DNA of 64,000 nucleotides from Bifidobacterium olomucense (GTDB taxonomy: Bacteria; Actinomycetota; Actinomycetes; Actinomycetales; Bifidobacteriaceae). The stretch is taken from positions 124,001-188,000 of the forward strand of contig NZ_JAAIIG010000005.1 in NCBI RefSeq assembly GCF_012932375.1, read 5' to 3'. Numbering within the stretch: the first letter of the stretch is position 1; each line of letters begins with the position of its first letter. This document shows, piece after piece, positions 63,337 to 64,000 of the stretch. A program made the translations under genes and the position numbers. The notes below the pieces were generated by a model. That model saw only the letters and a program-made list of their open reading frames with translations. It made no database searches and was not told the DNA's origin.

Positions 63337-64000
63337 ATGTCACAGGCAACCGCAATAGTCACCGCGTCCGCCCTTCCCGAGGCGGGCGCGGCCCCCGCCC
63401 GAGCCATTGCCGGCTCAGTCCAGGACTTTGAAGCTTCCCACACCCGCGATCGCAAACGTCGCAATCTCATGGAGAACCTCACCTCCGTGCGATTCCTGCT
63501 GCCACTGCTCGCGGTGTACATCATCATCGTACTGATTCCATTCCTCCAGAGCATCGTCTTCAGCCTCACCGACTACGACGGCTACGATTTCGCCAACGCC
63601 AAGTTCGTAGGAATCGCCAACTATCAGGCGATCTTCCAAGACCAGACCCTGCTTGCCGGCCTCGGCTTCACCCTGCTCTACACCGTGGCCACCACCGTAC
63701 TGATCACCGCCATCGCGTTGCCGCTGGCCGTGACCCTCAACCGGAAGTTCTTCGGACGCAACTTCGCACGCTCCCTGTTCTTCTTCTTCTCCGTACCTTC
63801 GATGGCAGTGCTCGGCCTGGTGTGGCAGTATATCTTCTCGCCGCTCGGCACCGGAGCCGTCAACACTTTCCTCGGCAAGTTCGGTGTGAGCCCGGTACCG
63901 TGGCTCTCCAACCCGGCGCTCGCCAAGTTCTGCGTGATTTTCATCGCCGTATGGGCGCAGGTCGGCTGGCACGCCACCCTGTATCTGGCGTACCTGCAAG
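63337..64000 (+). CDS. Sugar ABC transporter permease (partial, runs off the window)
   Basis: The reading from ATG 63337 stays open to the end of the window (221 codons). About 50 hydrophilic residues (MSQATAIVTASALPEAG...) precede the first helix (FLLPLLAVYIIIVLIPFLQSIVFSLTDY), and at least four further hydrophobic segments follow, matching MalF-type permeases. The EAA loop is beyond the edge. It starts 11 bases after the lipoprotein stop. Confidence 0.9.
   Translation, partial: MSQATAIVTASALPEAGAAPARAIAGSVQDFEASHTRDRKRRNLMENLTSVRFLLPLLAVYIIIVLIPFLQSIVFSLTDYDGYDFANAKFVGIANYQAIFQDQTLLAGLGFTLLYTVATTVLITAIALPLAVTLNRKFFGRNFARSLFFFFSVPSMAVLGLVWQYIFSPLGTGAVNTFLGKFGVSPVPWLSNPALAKFCVIFIAVWAQVGWHATLYLAYLQ

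Overview
The window is 64 kb of a high-GC actinobacterial chromosome, most likely Bifidobacterium and closest in flavour to B. longum. This is judged from protein content and layout, not from a database search. Supporting signs are sugar ABC transporters without their own ATPase gene, a MutT1-like Nudix/phosphatase gene next to ppk, an IclR regulator divergent from leuCD, the argS-lysA-hom-thrB order, a sortase-anchored surface protein, many apparently leaderless starts, and intergenic regions rich in palindromic repeats.

Region by region: (1) 158-9590 is an alpha-glucoside utilisation locus: GH31 glycosidase and LacI regulator on the minus strand; lipoprotein, two permeases and a glycogen-debranching-like glycosidase on the plus strand. 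(2) 9760-14194 holds an unknown protein, the Nudix/histidine-phosphatase protein and polyphosphate kinase. A promoter, a self-closing RNA and a terminator follow at 14441-14642. (3) 14643-15847 is gene-poor and repeat-rich; a metallophosphoesterase follows. (4) 17496-20722 is IclR/leuC/leuD, with two candidate operators between them. (5) 21314-24439 encodes a CAP/Ig-repeat surface protein. (6) 24561-33304 carries two bacterial PH-domain proteins, a DUF805 protein, a two-component pair, a CPBP membrane protease and a dihydroorotate-dehydrogenase-like enzyme. (7) 33666-38872 carries an NADH oxidase-like flavoprotein, MurA and a TetR/MFS efflux pair. (8) 39060-45602 is argS, lysA, hom and thrB. 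(9) 45827-51753 (minus) is an ECF sigma factor, a membrane protein, an ABC ATPase and two ABC permeases. (10) 52031-54453 is a Maf-Nudix fusion and a toxin-antitoxin-like operon with a truncated third gene. (11) 54555-64000 is a second carbohydrate region: AraC regulator, a 1,114-residue DUF5107/TPR protein, a CdaR regulator, glycerate kinase and a second sugar ABC transporter that runs off the window.

The two carbohydrate regions each pair importers with local regulators and cytoplasmic enzymes. Candidate operators link the AraC regulator both to the DUF5107 gene and to the distant ABC operon, so the whole right end may be one uncharacterised catabolic system.

The most unusual non-coding signals are: a family of about 120-bp repeats whose hairpins show compensatory changes; duplication of gene 3' ends on both sides of repeat insertions (leuD, argS); two nested inverted-repeat elements; and the candidate structured RNA beside ppk. 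I saw no tRNA, rRNA or CRISPR array.
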